A stretch of DNA of 64,000 nt from assembly GCA_031256825.1 (NCBI GenBank), contig JAIRPV010000035.1:41431-105430 (forward strand), read 5' to 3'. Shown here in pieces: positions 8,901 through 16,578 of this stretch (the first letter of the stretch is position 1; each line of letters starts with the position of its first letter). The notes below the pieces were generated by a model. It was not told the DNA's origin. It ran no database searches and was given only the letters and a program-made list of their open reading frames with translations. Source of the stretch: Oscillospiraceae bacterium. Lineage in GTDB: Bacteria > Bacillota > Clostridia > Oscillospirales > Acutalibacteraceae. The position numbers were made by a program, and so were the translations under genes.

Positions 8901-9956
8901 GTAATCCAGCACCGGCTCAAAGCAGGCCATGGTTTTGCCGGTCACGGCGTTGGGGATCTCGTCGAGCGTATATCCGATGGCGATCTTCGCCGCCACTTTG
9001 GCAATGGGGTACCCTGTGGCCTTGCTGGCCAGGGCAGAGGAACGCGACACGCGGGGGTTGACTTCGATCACGGCATATTCGTATGTGGTTGGGTGCAGCG
9101 CAAACTGCACGTTGCAGCCGCCTTCCACCCCCAGGGCCGTGATGATATCCAGCGCCGCCGAGCGCAGCATCTGGTATTCTTTGTCGGCCAGTGTGAGCGT
9201 TGGCGCAACCACAATGCTGTCGCCCGTGTGGATCCCCACCGGGTCAAAGTTTTCCATCGAACAAACGGTGATCACATTGCCCGCCCCGTCGCGCATGACC
9301 TCGTATTCGATTTCTTTCCAGCCCGCCACGCTTTTTTCGATGAGCGCCTGATGGATGGGGCTTTGGCGCAGGCCGCCGGAACAGATCTCGCGCAGTTCGG
9401 AATCGCTGCCGCAAAAACCGCCGCCGCTGCCGCCAAGGGTAAACGCGGGGCGAACAATGACGGGATACCCAATTTCGCCGGCAAAGCGAACGGCCATCTC
9501 CACATCATGCACCACCAGCGAGGGAATCACCGGCTGGCCAATCTCCAGCATCGTGTCTTTGAACATCTGGCGGTCTTCCGCCCGGTCGATGGTGTCGGGC
9601 CGCGCGCCAAGCAGCCGGACATGGTGCCGGGCAAGAAAGCCCTCTTTTGCCAGCTGCATGGCCAATGTCAGGCCCGTCTGCCCGCCCAGCGTTGGCAAAA
9701 TGCTGTCGGGGGATTCCTTCAGAATCACGCGCTTGACGGTTTCCACCGTCAGCGGCTCAATATAAATTTTATCGGCCATGTGCTGGTCGGTCATGATCGT
9801 GGCCGGATTCGAGTTGATGAGCACAATTTCAAGCCCTTCTTCGCGCAGCGCGCGGCAAGCCTGCGTGCCCGCGTAGTCGAACTCGGCGGCCTGCCCGATG
9901 ACGATCGGCCCGGAGCCAATCACCAACACCTTCTGGATGCCTTCTTTCAACGGCAT
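5907..9956 (-). CDS. carB-dapF: Fusion: carbamoyl-phosphate synthase large subunit (CarB) + diaminopimelate epimerase (DapF)
   Basis: One uninterrupted 1349-residue frame. Residues 1 to about 1065 are a full CarB. There are two ATP-grasp halves, the first opening with GSGPIVIGQAAEFDYAGTQA and the second near 550 with GSGPIRIGQGIEFDYASVH. The MGS allosteric domain follows at about 930-1065. From about 1071 the protein is a full DapF of about 279 residues. Both catalytic cysteines are present: CGNGIRC at Cys1141 and ETMACGTGA at Cys1292. The junction (ITRLRTKKQRLSFTKMQSCG) has no stop, and no ribosome site precedes the internal Met. The start overlaps carA by 10 bases. It thus couples carbamoyl-phosphate synthesis to LL- to meso-diaminopimelate isomerisation in one chain. 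Assembly error is possible but not suggested by the sequence. Confidence 0.93.
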   Translation of the reverse strand: MPLKEGIQKVLVIGSGPIVIGQAAEFDYAGTQACRALREEGLEIVLINSNPATIMTDQHMADKIYIEPLTVETVKRVILKESPDSILPTLGGQTGLTLAMQLAKEGFLARHHVRLLGARPDTIDRAEDRQMFKDTMLEIGQPVIPSLVVHDVEMAVRFAGEIGYPVIVRPAFTLGGSGGGFCGSDSELREICSGGLRQSPIHQALIEKSVAGWKEIEYEVMRDGAGNVITVCSMENFDPVGIHTGDSIVVAPTLTLADKEYQMLRSAALDIITALGVEGGCNVQFALHPTTYEYAVIEVNPRVSRSSALASKATGYPIAKVAAKIAIGYTLDEIPNAVTGKTMACFEPVLDYIALKFPKWPFDKFIFASRKLGTQMKATGEVMSLGDSFENALMKAVRGVEISRDTLRVPRWAKHTTQELLQFVAEGTDERLFQLCELLWRGVSVEQLHEATMIDCYFLSKLAGMMAYEHKIEHTQLSGDQYRQGKRLGYPDAALKKLSGHGLPGCPAPAFRMVDTCAGEFDAATPYFYSVPEGEDEAREARLRAQEPRKPRVVVLGSGPIRIGQGIEFDYASVHCVRSLQKLGYEAIIINNNPETVSTDFDTADRLYFEALTPEDVDAILKMEQPVGVVAAFGGQTAIKLAKFLHENHYPILGTNFEGIDRAEDRELFDELLEKVQVKRPAGQTVMTTEEALRAANDLGYPVLVRPSYVLGGQNMSIANSDDELCEFMEIILAGGVENPVLVDKYLMGTEIEVDAICDGKEILIPGIMEHIERTGVHSGDSIAVYPAVHVDDDMIEMIIGATKRISLELGIKGIVNIQYIIYHGALYVIEVNPRASRTVPYISKVTGVPVVELCTRAMTGETLESMGYGTGLYPSSPYIAVKVPVFSFEKLHGVDTQLGPEMKSTGEALGIGKTLEEALFKGLTAAGFSMSRSGGVLITVRKQDKPEIPDLAKKFSLLGFRLYATEGNAEVLRGAGLEVTSVAKIHEGENNTAALIESGAVQYVISTSAKGRDPMRDSVKIRTLSTRLGIPCLTSIDTANALADSLRSRYSEINTELVNITRLRTKKQRLSFTKMQSCGNDYIYFNCFKQMVESPESLAIALSDRHYGVGGDGVILIAPSDCADAQMRMFNLDGSEGLMCGNGIRCVAKYLFDNDLAPKKEMTIETRGGVKHLRLHTKEGKVHSVSVDMGAVEFHPAALPVNLPGEKIVNMPVRSGGQSFRITCVSMGNPHCVLFFDHNPDGVDVERIGPLLEHDTELFPERVNVSFAQVIDRHTIALRVWERGSGETMACGTGACAAVVAAVENGFCPKGQDVRVQLPGGDLWVKYVGETAYLSGDCVKVFDGTLEI

Positions 9957-11050
9957 TGCGCATCTCTCCTTTCGTCCATCAAAGCCACGAACCGATCAAA
10001 CAAGAACTCCGTATCTTTTGGCCCGCCGCAAGCTTCCGGATGAAACTGCACGCTGAAGCCCCGGAAGCCACTGTAATCAAGGCCTTCGCAGGTGCCGTCG
10101 TTGGCGTTGAGGTAACGCGGGCTGGCGTTCCCGGGGAGCTGATCGCCCAGCTGCACAGCATAGCCATGGTTTTGGCTTGTGATATACGTGCGGCCCGTCA
10201 AAAGATCCCGCACCGGATGGTTCCCACCGCGGTGGCCGTATTTCAGCTTCGCTGTGCCGCCGCCGTTGGCCAGAGCAAGCAGCTGGTGCCCCAGGCAAAT
10301 GCCAAATATCGCAATATCCTGCGCAAGCAGCTTGCGGATTTCCGCTATGATATCCTGATTTTCTTCCGGATCGCCCGGGCCGTTCGAAAGCAGAATCCCG
10401 TCGGGGCGCTCGGCCATGATCCGCTCCGCCGTCCATTCCGCGGGGATCACCGTCACATCGCAGCCCCTGTCGTTCAGCCGCCGCACGCTGCTGTCTTTCA
10501 CGCCAAAGTCCCAGAGCAGCACTTTGCGCTTCGGCGATTCAACCGGATACCGCGCCGGCTCGCCAACGCTGACGCGCCGCACCGCGCAGCCAATGCGAAA
10601 GGAATGCAGCTCGTCCAACAATTGCTCCTTGTTTTTGGCGAACGGTTCCTCGTCCACCAGCGCGCCGCGCAAAACGCCCGCCGTGCGGATCAATTTTGTC
10701 AGCGCCCGGGTGTCGATTCCGCACAGGCCGGGAATGCCATATTGGCGCAAAAAGCCGTCCAGCGTTCCGCCGCAGGCAAAATGCGAAGGCGCCTGGCATT
10801 GCTCCTTCACAATGTAGCCCTTCACAAAGGGGCGGCGGCTCTCAAAATCCGCCGGATTCACGCCATAATTGCCCATGAGCGGGAATGTTTGCGTCACAAT
10901 TTGCCCCTCATAACTGGGGTCGGTCAGCGTTTCGGTGTAGCCGGTCATGTTCGTGGTGAACACCACCTCGCCAATGCATCCGCCCTGCGCCCCGAAGGCC
11001 TGCCCCTCAAAAACCCTGCCGTTTTCCAGCAGAAGATATCGCCTGTCCAT
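9947..11050 (-). CDS. carA: Carbamoyl-phosphate synthase small subunit (glutaminase)
   Basis: A 367-residue class I glutamine amidotransferase subunit. The N-terminal CPSase_sm_chain domain starts at MDRRYLLLENGRVFEGQAFG. The C-terminal GATase has the nucleophile in FGICLGHQLLALA and the catalytic His in VQFHPEACGGP. It supplies ammonia from glutamine to CarB. AAGGAG precedes the ATG at 11050, with a consensus promoter just upstream. The 3' end overlaps carB-dapF by 10 bases, so the pair is one operon. Product feeds argF (13.5 kb) and pyrimidine synthesis. Confidence 0.97.
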   Translation of the reverse strand: MDRRYLLLENGRVFEGQAFGAQGGCIGEVVFTTNMTGYTETLTDPSYEGQIVTQTFPLMGNYGVNPADFESRRPFVKGYIVKEQCQAPSHFACGGTLDGFLRQYGIPGLCGIDTRALTKLIRTAGVLRGALVDEEPFAKNKEQLLDELHSFRIGCAVRRVSVGEPARYPVESPKRKVLLWDFGVKDSSVRRLNDRGCDVTVIPAEWTAERIMAERPDGILLSNGPGDPEENQDIIAEIRKLLAQDIAIFGICLGHQLLALANGGGTAKLKYGHRGGNHPVRDLLTGRTYITSQNHGYAVQLGDQLPGNASPRYLNANDGTCEGLDYSGFRGFSVQFHPEACGGPKDTEFLFDRFVALMDERRDAQCR

Positions 11051-11082
11051 GGCCTGCGCTCCTTTCGTCTCCCATTCAAAAT

Positions 11083-11111
11083 ATTATACAACAGATTACG
11101 GGAATTGTCAA
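11083..11111 (-). promoter_or_regulatory. Sigma-A promoter of carA-carB-dapF
   Basis: On the reverse strand TTGACA (11111-11106) and TATAAT (11088-11083) are separated by exactly 17 bases, 33 bases upstream of the carA start. Both hexamers are perfect consensus. No PyrR attenuator is obvious in the short leader. Confidence 0.9.
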
Positions 11112-11130
11112 ATCAAGAATCTTTGAACAG

Positions 11131-11157
11131 AAAAAAACCTCCCGAAATTTCGGGAGG
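11131..11157 (-). terminator. Terminator of rplU-rpmA
   Basis: A perfect 20-base palindrome (CCTCCCGAAA / TTTCGGGAGG, 11138-11157) lies 6 bases past the rpmA stop and is followed on the reverse strand by seven T residues. A run of A on the other side makes it potentially bidirectional. Confidence 0.9.
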
Positions 11158-11163
11158 AAAAAA

Positions 11164-11421
11164 CTATTCCGCCGTGTAAATACTGACTTTCTTGCGATCC
11201 CTGCCAAGGCGTTCAAAGCGCACAATGCCGTCGGCTGTGGCAAACAGCGTGTCATCCTTGCCCCTGCCAACATTGGTGCCCGGATGGATTTTCGTTCCGC
11301 GCTGGCGCACTAAAATGTTGCCCGCGAGAACAAACTGCCCGTCGCCGCGCTTTGCGCCCAGCCGCTTAGAGGCGGAATCGCGCCCGTTGCGGGTGGAGCC
11401 CATTCCCTTTTTATGTGCCAT
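11164..11421 (-). CDS. rpmA: 50S ribosomal protein L27 (no N-terminal extension)
   Basis: An 85-residue L27 with the expected [16 protein letters not shown] start and the [12 protein letters not shown] core. Most Bacillota L27 proteins carry a short N-terminal extension that the Prp protease removes. Here the codons upstream of the ATG run straight into the rplU stop, so there is no extension. The 27-base gap to rplU also leaves no room for the usual prp gene. GGAAAGGATG lies upstream of the start. Second gene of the rplU operon. Confidence 0.97.
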   Translation of the reverse strand: MAHKKGMGSTRNGRDSASKRLGAKRGDGQFVLAGNILVRQRGTKIHPGTNVGRGKDDTLFATADGIVRFERLGRDRKKVSIYTAE

Positions 11422-11448
11422 AAAAGAATCATCCTTTCCTTCGTTAAA

Positions 11449-11760
11449 TCAGGCGTTGATGGCCGTAATTTCCACCTTTGTATACGGCTGGCGATGGCCC
11501 ATCTTGCGCTTTTCGCCCTTCTTGGGTTTGTAGGTGAAAACCGTGATTTTGCGGGCCTTGCCGTTCTTTAGCACCCGCGCGCTGACGCTTGCGCCTTCCA
11601 CATACGGCGCGCCGATCGTGATACCCTCTTCCGTTCCGATGGCGAACACTTGGTCGAAGACTACTTCGCCGTCTTCTTCCGCGCCGAGTTTTTCGATAAA
11701 CAGCGTTTGGCCCACCTCGGCTTTATACTGCTTACCGCCGGTTGCGATGATTGCGTACAT
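11449..11760 (-). CDS. rplU: 50S ribosomal protein L21
   Basis: A 103-residue L21 beginning [18 protein letters not shown] and ending with the [14 protein letters not shown] tail typical of the family. It binds 23S rRNA in the large subunit. First gene of the rplU-rpmA operon. A promoter lies at 11845-11873, leaving a leader of about 80 nt that could hold an autoregulatory L21 leader. Confidence 0.97.
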   Translation of the reverse strand: MYAIIATGGKQYKAEVGQTLFIEKLGAEEDGEVVFDQVFAIGTEEGITIGAPYVEGASVSARVLKNGKARKITVFTYKPKKGEKRKMGHRQPYTKVEITAINA

Positions 11761-11838
11761 GCCTTGCCCTCTCTTTATTCAAGTCTCGCTGCCAACGGGC
11801 GGAGATTGCTCTCGCTTAGAGGCCCGGAGCACGCGGCT
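11761..11838 (-). promoter_or_regulatory. Possible L21 leader (5' UTR of rplU)
   Basis: The roughly 78-nt leader between the rplU promoter and start is GC-rich and can form short hairpins. Bacillota often carry an L21 leader motif here. I infer it from position and partial resemblance only; a covariance-model scan would decide. Confidence 0.35.
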
Positions 11839-11844
11839 CATAAC

Positions 11845-11873
11845 AGTATAGCAGATCATGGCGCGCTTGTCAA
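11845..11873 (-). promoter_or_regulatory. Sigma-A promoter of rplU-rpmA
   Basis: Reverse strand TTGACA (11873-11868), 17-base spacer, TATACT (11850-11845). Confidence 0.88.
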
Positions 11874-11913
11874 GAAAAATTTTTGGCGGTGCAACATTTT
11901 TTCACATACCCGC

Positions 11914-11942
11914 AAAGAACCCCCGACGCTGAGCGCCGGGGG
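11914..11942 (-). terminator. Terminator of nnrD and the downstream lipoprotein gene
   Basis: On the reverse strand the palindrome at 11942-11920 (CCCCCGGCGC and its complement with one mismatch) forms a strong hairpin with a 4-base loop, followed by TTCTTT. It lies 13 bases past the lipoprotein stop. Confidence 0.7.
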
Positions 11943-11955
11943 TTTTCTGGTGGAT

Positions 11956-12444
11956 TCAGTTTGCCTTCAGCTCAAGCCCGGGGGCGCTCAGGCAAAACAG
12001 CGCCCCGTCGGCGCCTAGGCGGGCGGTGTAGGGCTGCCCGTTGGCCGTGCCCTTGCGCTCCCAGCCGCCGCCGGCCAGGCGGTGCAGGCTCTTTTTGGGC
12101 GCGGGCTGCGCCAGCTGCGCAAGCGCCTGCCCCAGCAGCGCCGCCGCGCCGCCCTGCGGCAAATCTCCGGCGGGCAGGTTCGCCCGCATGCCGCCATAAT
12201 CCAGGGTAACGGCCTCGCCTTCCAGCCGCAAAACAAAACCCGCAAGCGGCGCGGGCGACGAAAACTCCAGCCGCAGAACACCGGGGCGCTCCTGAATCAG
12301 CGCGGCTTGCTGCGCGCTCTCCCCTGCCCCCAAAGTCAGCCGCGCCGTAAACGACTGCGGCGGCGGAGGCGGCGGCGTGCCCGCGCAGGCCGAAAGGCCA
12401 ACGACAAGCGCCATACAGGCGGCAATTGCTGCAATGCGTTTCAT
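11956..12444 (-). CDS. Small lipoprotein, LolA/LolB-like fold suspected
   Basis: A 162-residue protein with a signal peptide and lipobox (LSAC, Cys20), then a Pro run and a domain. The pattern of that domain (GVLRLEFSSPAPLAGFVLRL then VTLDYGGM) recalls small clostridial lipoproteins with a LolA-like beta half-barrel. A longer frame to 12807 exists but overlaps nnrD. The ATG at 12444 lies 11 bases after the nnrD stop and gives a proper signal peptide. Same transcript as nnrD. Function unknown. Confidence 0.7.
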   Translation of the reverse strand: MKRIAAIAACMALVVGLSACAGTPPPPPPQSFTARLTLGAGESAQQAALIQERPGVLRLEFSSPAPLAGFVLRLEGEAVTLDYGGMRANLPAGDLPQGGAAALLGQALAQLAQPAPKKSLHRLAGGGWERKGTANGQPYTARLGADGALFCLSAPGLELKAN

Positions 12445-12455
12445 AGGCAACTCTC

Positions 12456-13325
12456 TCAAATCCTCTTTAGCTCTTCGATACAGTCCACGGCTGTCATTCC
12501 TCTGGCGGAATATCTCTCGGCGGCGCGGGCGGCGGCAAGGGAGTGCAAATATACCCCGCAAAGCGCGGCAGCGCGGGCAGGCAGCCCCTGCGCAAGGAAG
12601 GCGGCAATGATCCCCGCAAGCAAATCGCCGCTGCCGCCCTTGGCAAGGCCGGAATTGGGCGGGAACGGCAGCGCGGCGGGCGGCTGCCCGGGCGCGGCAA
12701 CGATGGTCTGCGCGCCTTTGAGCACCAAAACCAGCTGGTATTGTTCCGCGAACCGGCAGGCGGTCTCCGCGCGGTTTCGCTCCACCTCTTCTGCGGTGCT
12801 CCGGCAAAGCCTTGCCATCTCTCCCGGGTGCGGGGTCAAAACCAGCGTCCGGCAGGCACGGCGCTTCAGGATATCTATATGCGCGGCGGCGGCGTTTATG
12901 CCATCGGCATCCAGGATCGTTGGCAAGGCGGCCTCGCCGAGCAGCGATTCCACAACCGCTTTCGTGTCTGCGTTCAGGCCCAGGCCGCAGCCGAGCAGCA
13001 GGGCGGTTTTGCCGGGCAGGGCCGCGCGCAGGGGCGGCAGGGCCGAAACGTGCAGCGTGCCTTGCCGGTTGCCGGGCAGGGGCAGCAGCGGCGTAACGGC
13101 AAGCTTCGCGGCAACCGGCCCGTAGGCCGCGCGCGGGAAAGCCGCCGTCACCAGCCCCGCGCCGCCATGCACCGCGCCCAACGCCGCCAACACGGCCGCG
13201 CCCTGGTAGCGTTCGCTGCCGCAGACGCTCAGCACATGCCCAAACGTTCCTTTGTTGCCCCGCGGATCGCGCGCCGGAAGCAGTAATTTAATGTCATTTT
13301 CTGTTACAACGGTTACAGATTGCAT
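12456..13325 (-). CDS. nnrD: ADP/ATP-dependent NAD(P)H-hydrate dehydratase
   Basis: A 289-residue ribokinase-like repair enzyme that regenerates NAD(P)H from its hydrated form. Motifs are GNKGTFGHVL near residue 23, ILDADGIN at about 140, TPHPGEMARL at about 165 and the catalytic GGSGDLLAG near the C terminus. It is the single-domain form, with no fused NnrE epimerase and none nearby. The ATG follows GGAGGAGATATCT, an excellent ribosome site. It is divergent from argF, with about 145 bases between. Confidence 0.92.
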   Translation of the reverse strand: MQSVTVVTENDIKLLLPARDPRGNKGTFGHVLSVCGSERYQGAAVLAALGAVHGGAGLVTAAFPRAAYGPVAAKLAVTPLLPLPGNRQGTLHVSALPPLRAALPGKTALLLGCGLGLNADTKAVVESLLGEAALPTILDADGINAAAAHIDILKRRACRTLVLTPHPGEMARLCRSTAEEVERNRAETACRFAEQYQLVLVLKGAQTIVAAPGQPPAALPFPPNSGLAKGGSGDLLAGIIAAFLAQGLPARAAALCGVYLHSLAAARAAERYSARGMTAVDCIEELKRI

Positions 13326-13384
13326 AGATATCTCCTCCGTTATTTACAATGTTGAGAAGAAAGGATACAGTTGTGTTACAAAGC

Positions 13385-13413
13385 TTGACGAAACCGTCAG
13401 ATTCTGTTATAAT
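13385..13413 (+). promoter_or_regulatory. Sigma-A promoter of argF
   Basis: TTGACG (13385-13390), 17-base spacer, TATAAT (13408-13413). It lies 57 bases upstream of the argF start. No clear ARG box was identified by eye. Confidence 0.85.
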
Positions 13414-13470
13414 AACAACAAGCAAACTCGAGCGCTTTAGACAAAACTTTGGCAATTAGGAGTGGCTTCT

Positions 13471-14376
13471 ATGAAAAAAGACTTTCTTGCGCTTTCCAAT
13501 TATTCCAAGGAGGAGATTCTGTCGTTATTGGCGCTGGCGGCGGAGCTCAAGGAACAAAAGCGCCGGCGGGAACCGCATCCCCTGTTGGCGGGCAAAACCC
13601 TGGGTATGATTTTCGAAAAATCCAGCACCCGCACGCGCGTCTCTTTTGAGGTCGGAATGTATGACCTGGGCGGCTCGGCGCTGTTCTTGAGCGGCAGCGA
13701 TCTTCAGCTGGGCCGCGGCGAACCGCTGGAAGACACGGCGCGGGTGCTGTCGCGCTATCTGGATGGGATTATGATCCGCACATTCGCGCAGGAAAAAGTG
13801 GAAACCCTGGCGAAGTGGAGTTCCATCCCGGTCATCAACGGCCTGACGGATTACTCGCATCCGTGCCAAATCATCGCCGACCTGCTGACCATTCAGGAGC
13901 ACAAGGGCCGCCTGGCCGGCCAGACGCTGTGCTATATCGGCGACGGCAATAATGTTGCAAACTCGCTGATTGTTGGCGCAATCAAAACCGGCATGGATGT
14001 GCGCGTCGCGTGCCCCGCCAGCCACCAGCCCGACGCCGAAATCATGGCTTGGGCAAAAAAGAACGGCGTGTTTGAGTGCGGCGAAAACGTGCTCGAAATG
14101 GCCGAAGGGGCCGATGTGCTCTATACCGACGTCTGGGCCAGCATGGGGCAGGAAGCGGAAGCCGCCGCGCGGCGCAAAATATTTGCCGGCTACCAAATCA
14201 ACGCGCGGGTGCTGGATGCGGCGATGCGCGACGCGATTGTTCTGCACGATCTGCCGGCCCACAAAGGCGAAGAGATCACCGTCGAAGCCTTTGAGGCCAA
14301 CGCGGGCACCATCTTCGACGAAGCCGAAAATCGCCTGCACGCCCACAAGGCCATCATGGTGCACCTGATGCGATAA
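13471..14376 (+). CDS. argF: Ornithine carbamoyltransferase with Asp in place of the motif Cys
   Basis: A 301-residue OTCase. The carbamoyl-phosphate loop SSTRTR, HPCQ, and the ornithine-side DVWASMGQE loop are all present, which separates it from aspartate transcarbamoylase. The otherwise near-invariant HCLP motif reads LHDLPAHKGEE, with Asp (codon GAT) for the catalytic Cys. ATG at 13471 follows TAGGAG; a GTG at 13462 overlaps the ribosome site. Monocistronic with its own promoter and terminator. It uses carbamoyl phosphate from the CarAB operon nearby to make citrulline. Confidence 0.93.
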   Translation: MKKDFLALSNYSKEEILSLLALAAELKEQKRRREPHPLLAGKTLGMIFEKSSTRTRVSFEVGMYDLGGSALFLSGSDLQLGRGEPLEDTARVLSRYLDGIMIRTFAQEKVETLAKWSSIPVINGLTDYSHPCQIIADLLTIQEHKGRLAGQTLCYIGDGNNVANSLIVGAIKTGMDVRVACPASHQPDAEIMAWAKKNGVFECGENVLEMAEGADVLYTDVWASMGQEAEAAARRKIFAGYQINARVLDAAMRDAIVLHDLPAHKGEEITVEAFEANAGTIFDEAENRLHAHKAIMVHLMR

Positions 14377-14391
14377 CCGCAACCCCCTGTT

Positions 14392-14432
14392 CGCCGAATG
14401 TTGGTTCGCCGCCATTCGGCGTTCTTATATTT
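14392..14432 (+). terminator. Terminator after argF
   Basis: Nine-base arms CGCCGAATG (14392-14400) and CATTCGGCG (14413-14421) close a 12-base loop, followed by TTCTTATATTTT. The gene on the other strand ends at 14425, so it may serve both. Confidence 0.75.
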
Positions 14433-15816
14433 TGGCGCTCTGCCGCGTTAGATTTTTCATCCACTTCCATCGGCACAGGCGCGCAAGGCTGAAGCTGAAT
14501 TTGAGGATTTCTTCCACGTAAAGCAGAAAAAGCACCGGCATCGGCGGCCAGCCCAGCGCGAACGCCGCGATTGCCCCCGCAGGGAGCGAGAGCAGCCACA
14601 TAAAGCCCACATCTAAGAATGCGGCGGCCTTTGTGTCGCCGCCCGCGCGCAGCACCCCCACCACAATGATGCAGTTGAGCGAGTTGAACGGCAGCAAAAG
14701 GCCCAGCAGAAGCATCATCTGTTTGGTCAGCGCCACGGCGGCGGGCGTCAGCCGGAAAATGCCCCAGCCAACGGCTGCGCCAACAAAAAAGGCGCGCGCG
14801 CTCAGCTGCAAGCCCGCGCAGAAAAAACCAACCAGCGCCGCAACGATCAAATAAAGCTTGCACTCGCGCTTTGCGGCGGCAAATTCGCCGCGGCCAATGC
14901 GCTGCCCCACCGATACGGCGGAAGCGCTGGCCAGGCCGATAATCCCAACGTTGAGCACGCTCTGAATGCTCAGCGCAACGCTTGCCGAAGCCAGCGCCAC
15001 GGTGCTGATATGCCCGAGCACGGCCAGGTGCAGGCTGTCGCCAACGCCCCAAAGCACTTCGTTGAGCACAACAGCGCCGCTGTGGCGCAAAAAATCGCCA
15101 AGCAGCGCGCGGTCAAGCCGGAACAGATCGCGCGGGCGGATGGGCAGCGTATGCCGGAAGCGCACCGCGTAAACCAGCACCACAAGCAGCTCCGCCAGGC
15201 GCGAAAGCAGCGTGCCCAGCGCCGCGCCATTCACCCCCAGGCGCGGCGCGCCGAACAGCCCGAAGATAAACACCGCGTTCAGCGTGGTGTTCAAAAAAAA
15301 CGCCATAACCTGCACGGCGAGGTTCAGCGAGGTTTTTTCTATCGCCCGCAAAAAATTGGCGTAAGCGGCGGAAACGCCCATGGTAACATAGGTCACGGCA
15401 ACAATGCGCAGGTAGCCAACGCCGATTTTGATCACTTCCGGATCGCCGGAAAAAATGCGGAGAATGGGCTGTGGGATCAAAAGCGCGGCCGCGCCGAACG
15501 CCAGCCCCGCCGTAACTGTAATGCGCAGCACAATGGCCGCGATGCGGCTCACCGCCGCCAAATCGCGTTTTCCATAATATTGCGCGGCCAGCACCGTGCC
15601 GCCCGAGACCACGCCGAACTCCAGCAGTTCGAAGATGAACAAAAAGCGGTTGGCGGCGGAAACCGCAGCCACGGCAGCGTCGCCCAAAGCGCCGACCATG
15701 AACATATCGGCCAGGCCAACGGCGTTGGTAAAGATATGCGCCGCGGCCACAGGCAGCGCAATGCGCAGCAGAGGGCGGAGGAATTCGTTGTCTTTCCGGA
15801 TCGATGGTTGGGGCAT
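14425..15816 (-). CDS. MATE family efflux transporter
   Basis: A 463-residue protein with about 12 hydrophobic segments and the MATE signature. The N-terminal repeat has GLADMFMVGALGDAAVAAVS and the second half the matching LASASVALSIQSVLNVG region. It is a cation-coupled multidrug or metabolite exporter of the DinF/NorM superfamily; the substrate is not deducible. AAGGAG precedes the ATG. It starts 17 bases after the upstream membrane protein gene and is probably cotranscribed. Confidence 0.92.
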   Translation of the reverse strand: MPQPSIRKDNEFLRPLLRIALPVAAAHIFTNAVGLADMFMVGALGDAAVAAVSAANRFLFIFELLEFGVVSGGTVLAAQYYGKRDLAAVSRIAAIVLRITVTAGLAFGAAALLIPQPILRIFSGDPEVIKIGVGYLRIVAVTYVTMGVSAAYANFLRAIEKTSLNLAVQVMAFFLNTTLNAVFIFGLFGAPRLGVNGAALGTLLSRLAELLVVLVYAVRFRHTLPIRPRDLFRLDRALLGDFLRHSGAVVLNEVLWGVGDSLHLAVLGHISTVALASASVALSIQSVLNVGIIGLASASAVSVGQRIGRGEFAAAKRECKLYLIVAALVGFFCAGLQLSARAFFVGAAVGWGIFRLTPAAVALTKQMMLLLGLLLPFNSLNCIIVVGVLRAGGDTKAAAFLDVGFMWLLSLPAGAIAAFALGWPPMPVLFLLYVEEILKFSFSLARLCRWKWMKNLTRQSAKI

Positions 15817-15833
15817 GTTGGCTCCTTATCCGT

Positions 15834-16379
15834 TTACAGCCTGCTGATATGCCGCAGCTTTTTGCGCCAGCGCCTGCGGTAAAGCGTAATAAAACTGGAA
15901 AGAATCATATAGTCATAAAGCCAGAACGAAAGATTGGCCATGGCCAGCAAAATCCCTTTCGCGTATTTCCCAAAGGTTTCGCCAAAGTCGTCGAGCGCCA
16001 CGCCGAACAGCTTTGTGCCCAGCCAATACGCAAAGATTGCGGTGGCGTTAAAAACGGCGAACTTCAGCGGCCATTCCAGCCAGGGGGGCAATTTTTCTTC
16101 CAGGAACGATTTTAGCACGGGATAATAGCCAAAAAACGCGGCGTAAAAGAGCGCTGCGCTTTTTTCGGGCAAAAGCAGCAGGCAAAGCGCCGCCGCCGCC
16201 GCGTAGACCGCCAGCGCCCAGGGGCGGCCCGCCTCCAGCACCAGCAGCAGCGCGGGCAGGCCCGCTATCGCGGGCAGGGCATATTCCATGGAAGGGACGA
16301 ACGAGCCGATCCACATCAGCGCCAAAGTCAGCCCCGCAAACACGCCGCACAGCGCCAGCCGCTTGATTTTTGTATTCAT
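15834..16379 (-). CDS. Integral membrane protein, possibly ECF-transporter S-component-like
   Basis: A 181-residue protein with five or six predicted spans. The opening MNTKIKRLALCGVFAGLTLA resembles the start of many substrate-binding (S) subunits of ECF transporters. No energising module is nearby, so this is only a resemblance. ATG at 16379 follows CAGGAGCTGCCC; a longer frame to 16436 lacks a ribosome site. Likely cotranscribed with the MATE gene. Confidence 0.6.
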   Translation of the reverse strand: MNTKIKRLALCGVFAGLTLALMWIGSFVPSMEYALPAIAGLPALLLVLEAGRPWALAVYAAAAALCLLLLPEKSAALFYAAFFGYYPVLKSFLEEKLPPWLEWPLKFAVFNATAIFAYWLGTKLFGVALDDFGETFGKYAKGILLAMANLSFWLYDYMILSSFITLYRRRWRKKLRHISRL

Positions 16380-16517
16380 GGGCAGCTCCTGGAAAGTTGA
16401 TGGGTAAAGTATAGCAGTTTTGCCCAAAAAATGCAAGGCTTTTTTGCGCGGCGGCCCCGCAGGAGAAAAACGGCAACTTATGCCGGAAAAAATTCCTATC
16501 TTTTACGAAAAAAAGGC

Positions 16518-16546
16518 TTGCTTTTTTGTGATAAATATATTACAAT
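16518..16546 (+). promoter_or_regulatory. Sigma-A promoter of the Thr-rich lipoprotein gene
   Basis: TTGCTT (16518-16523), 17-base spacer, TACAAT (16541-16546), 32 bases upstream of the start codon. Confidence 0.75.
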
Positions 16547-16578
16547 AGGAGGTACAAAAAAGAGTAAGGAGTGTTCGC

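Noticed and set aside
8214..10043. 609-residue forward open frame opposite carB
   Set aside because: It is the antisense shadow of a certain gene in GC-rich DNA, has His/Arg/Gln-rich nonsense composition and no ribosome site.
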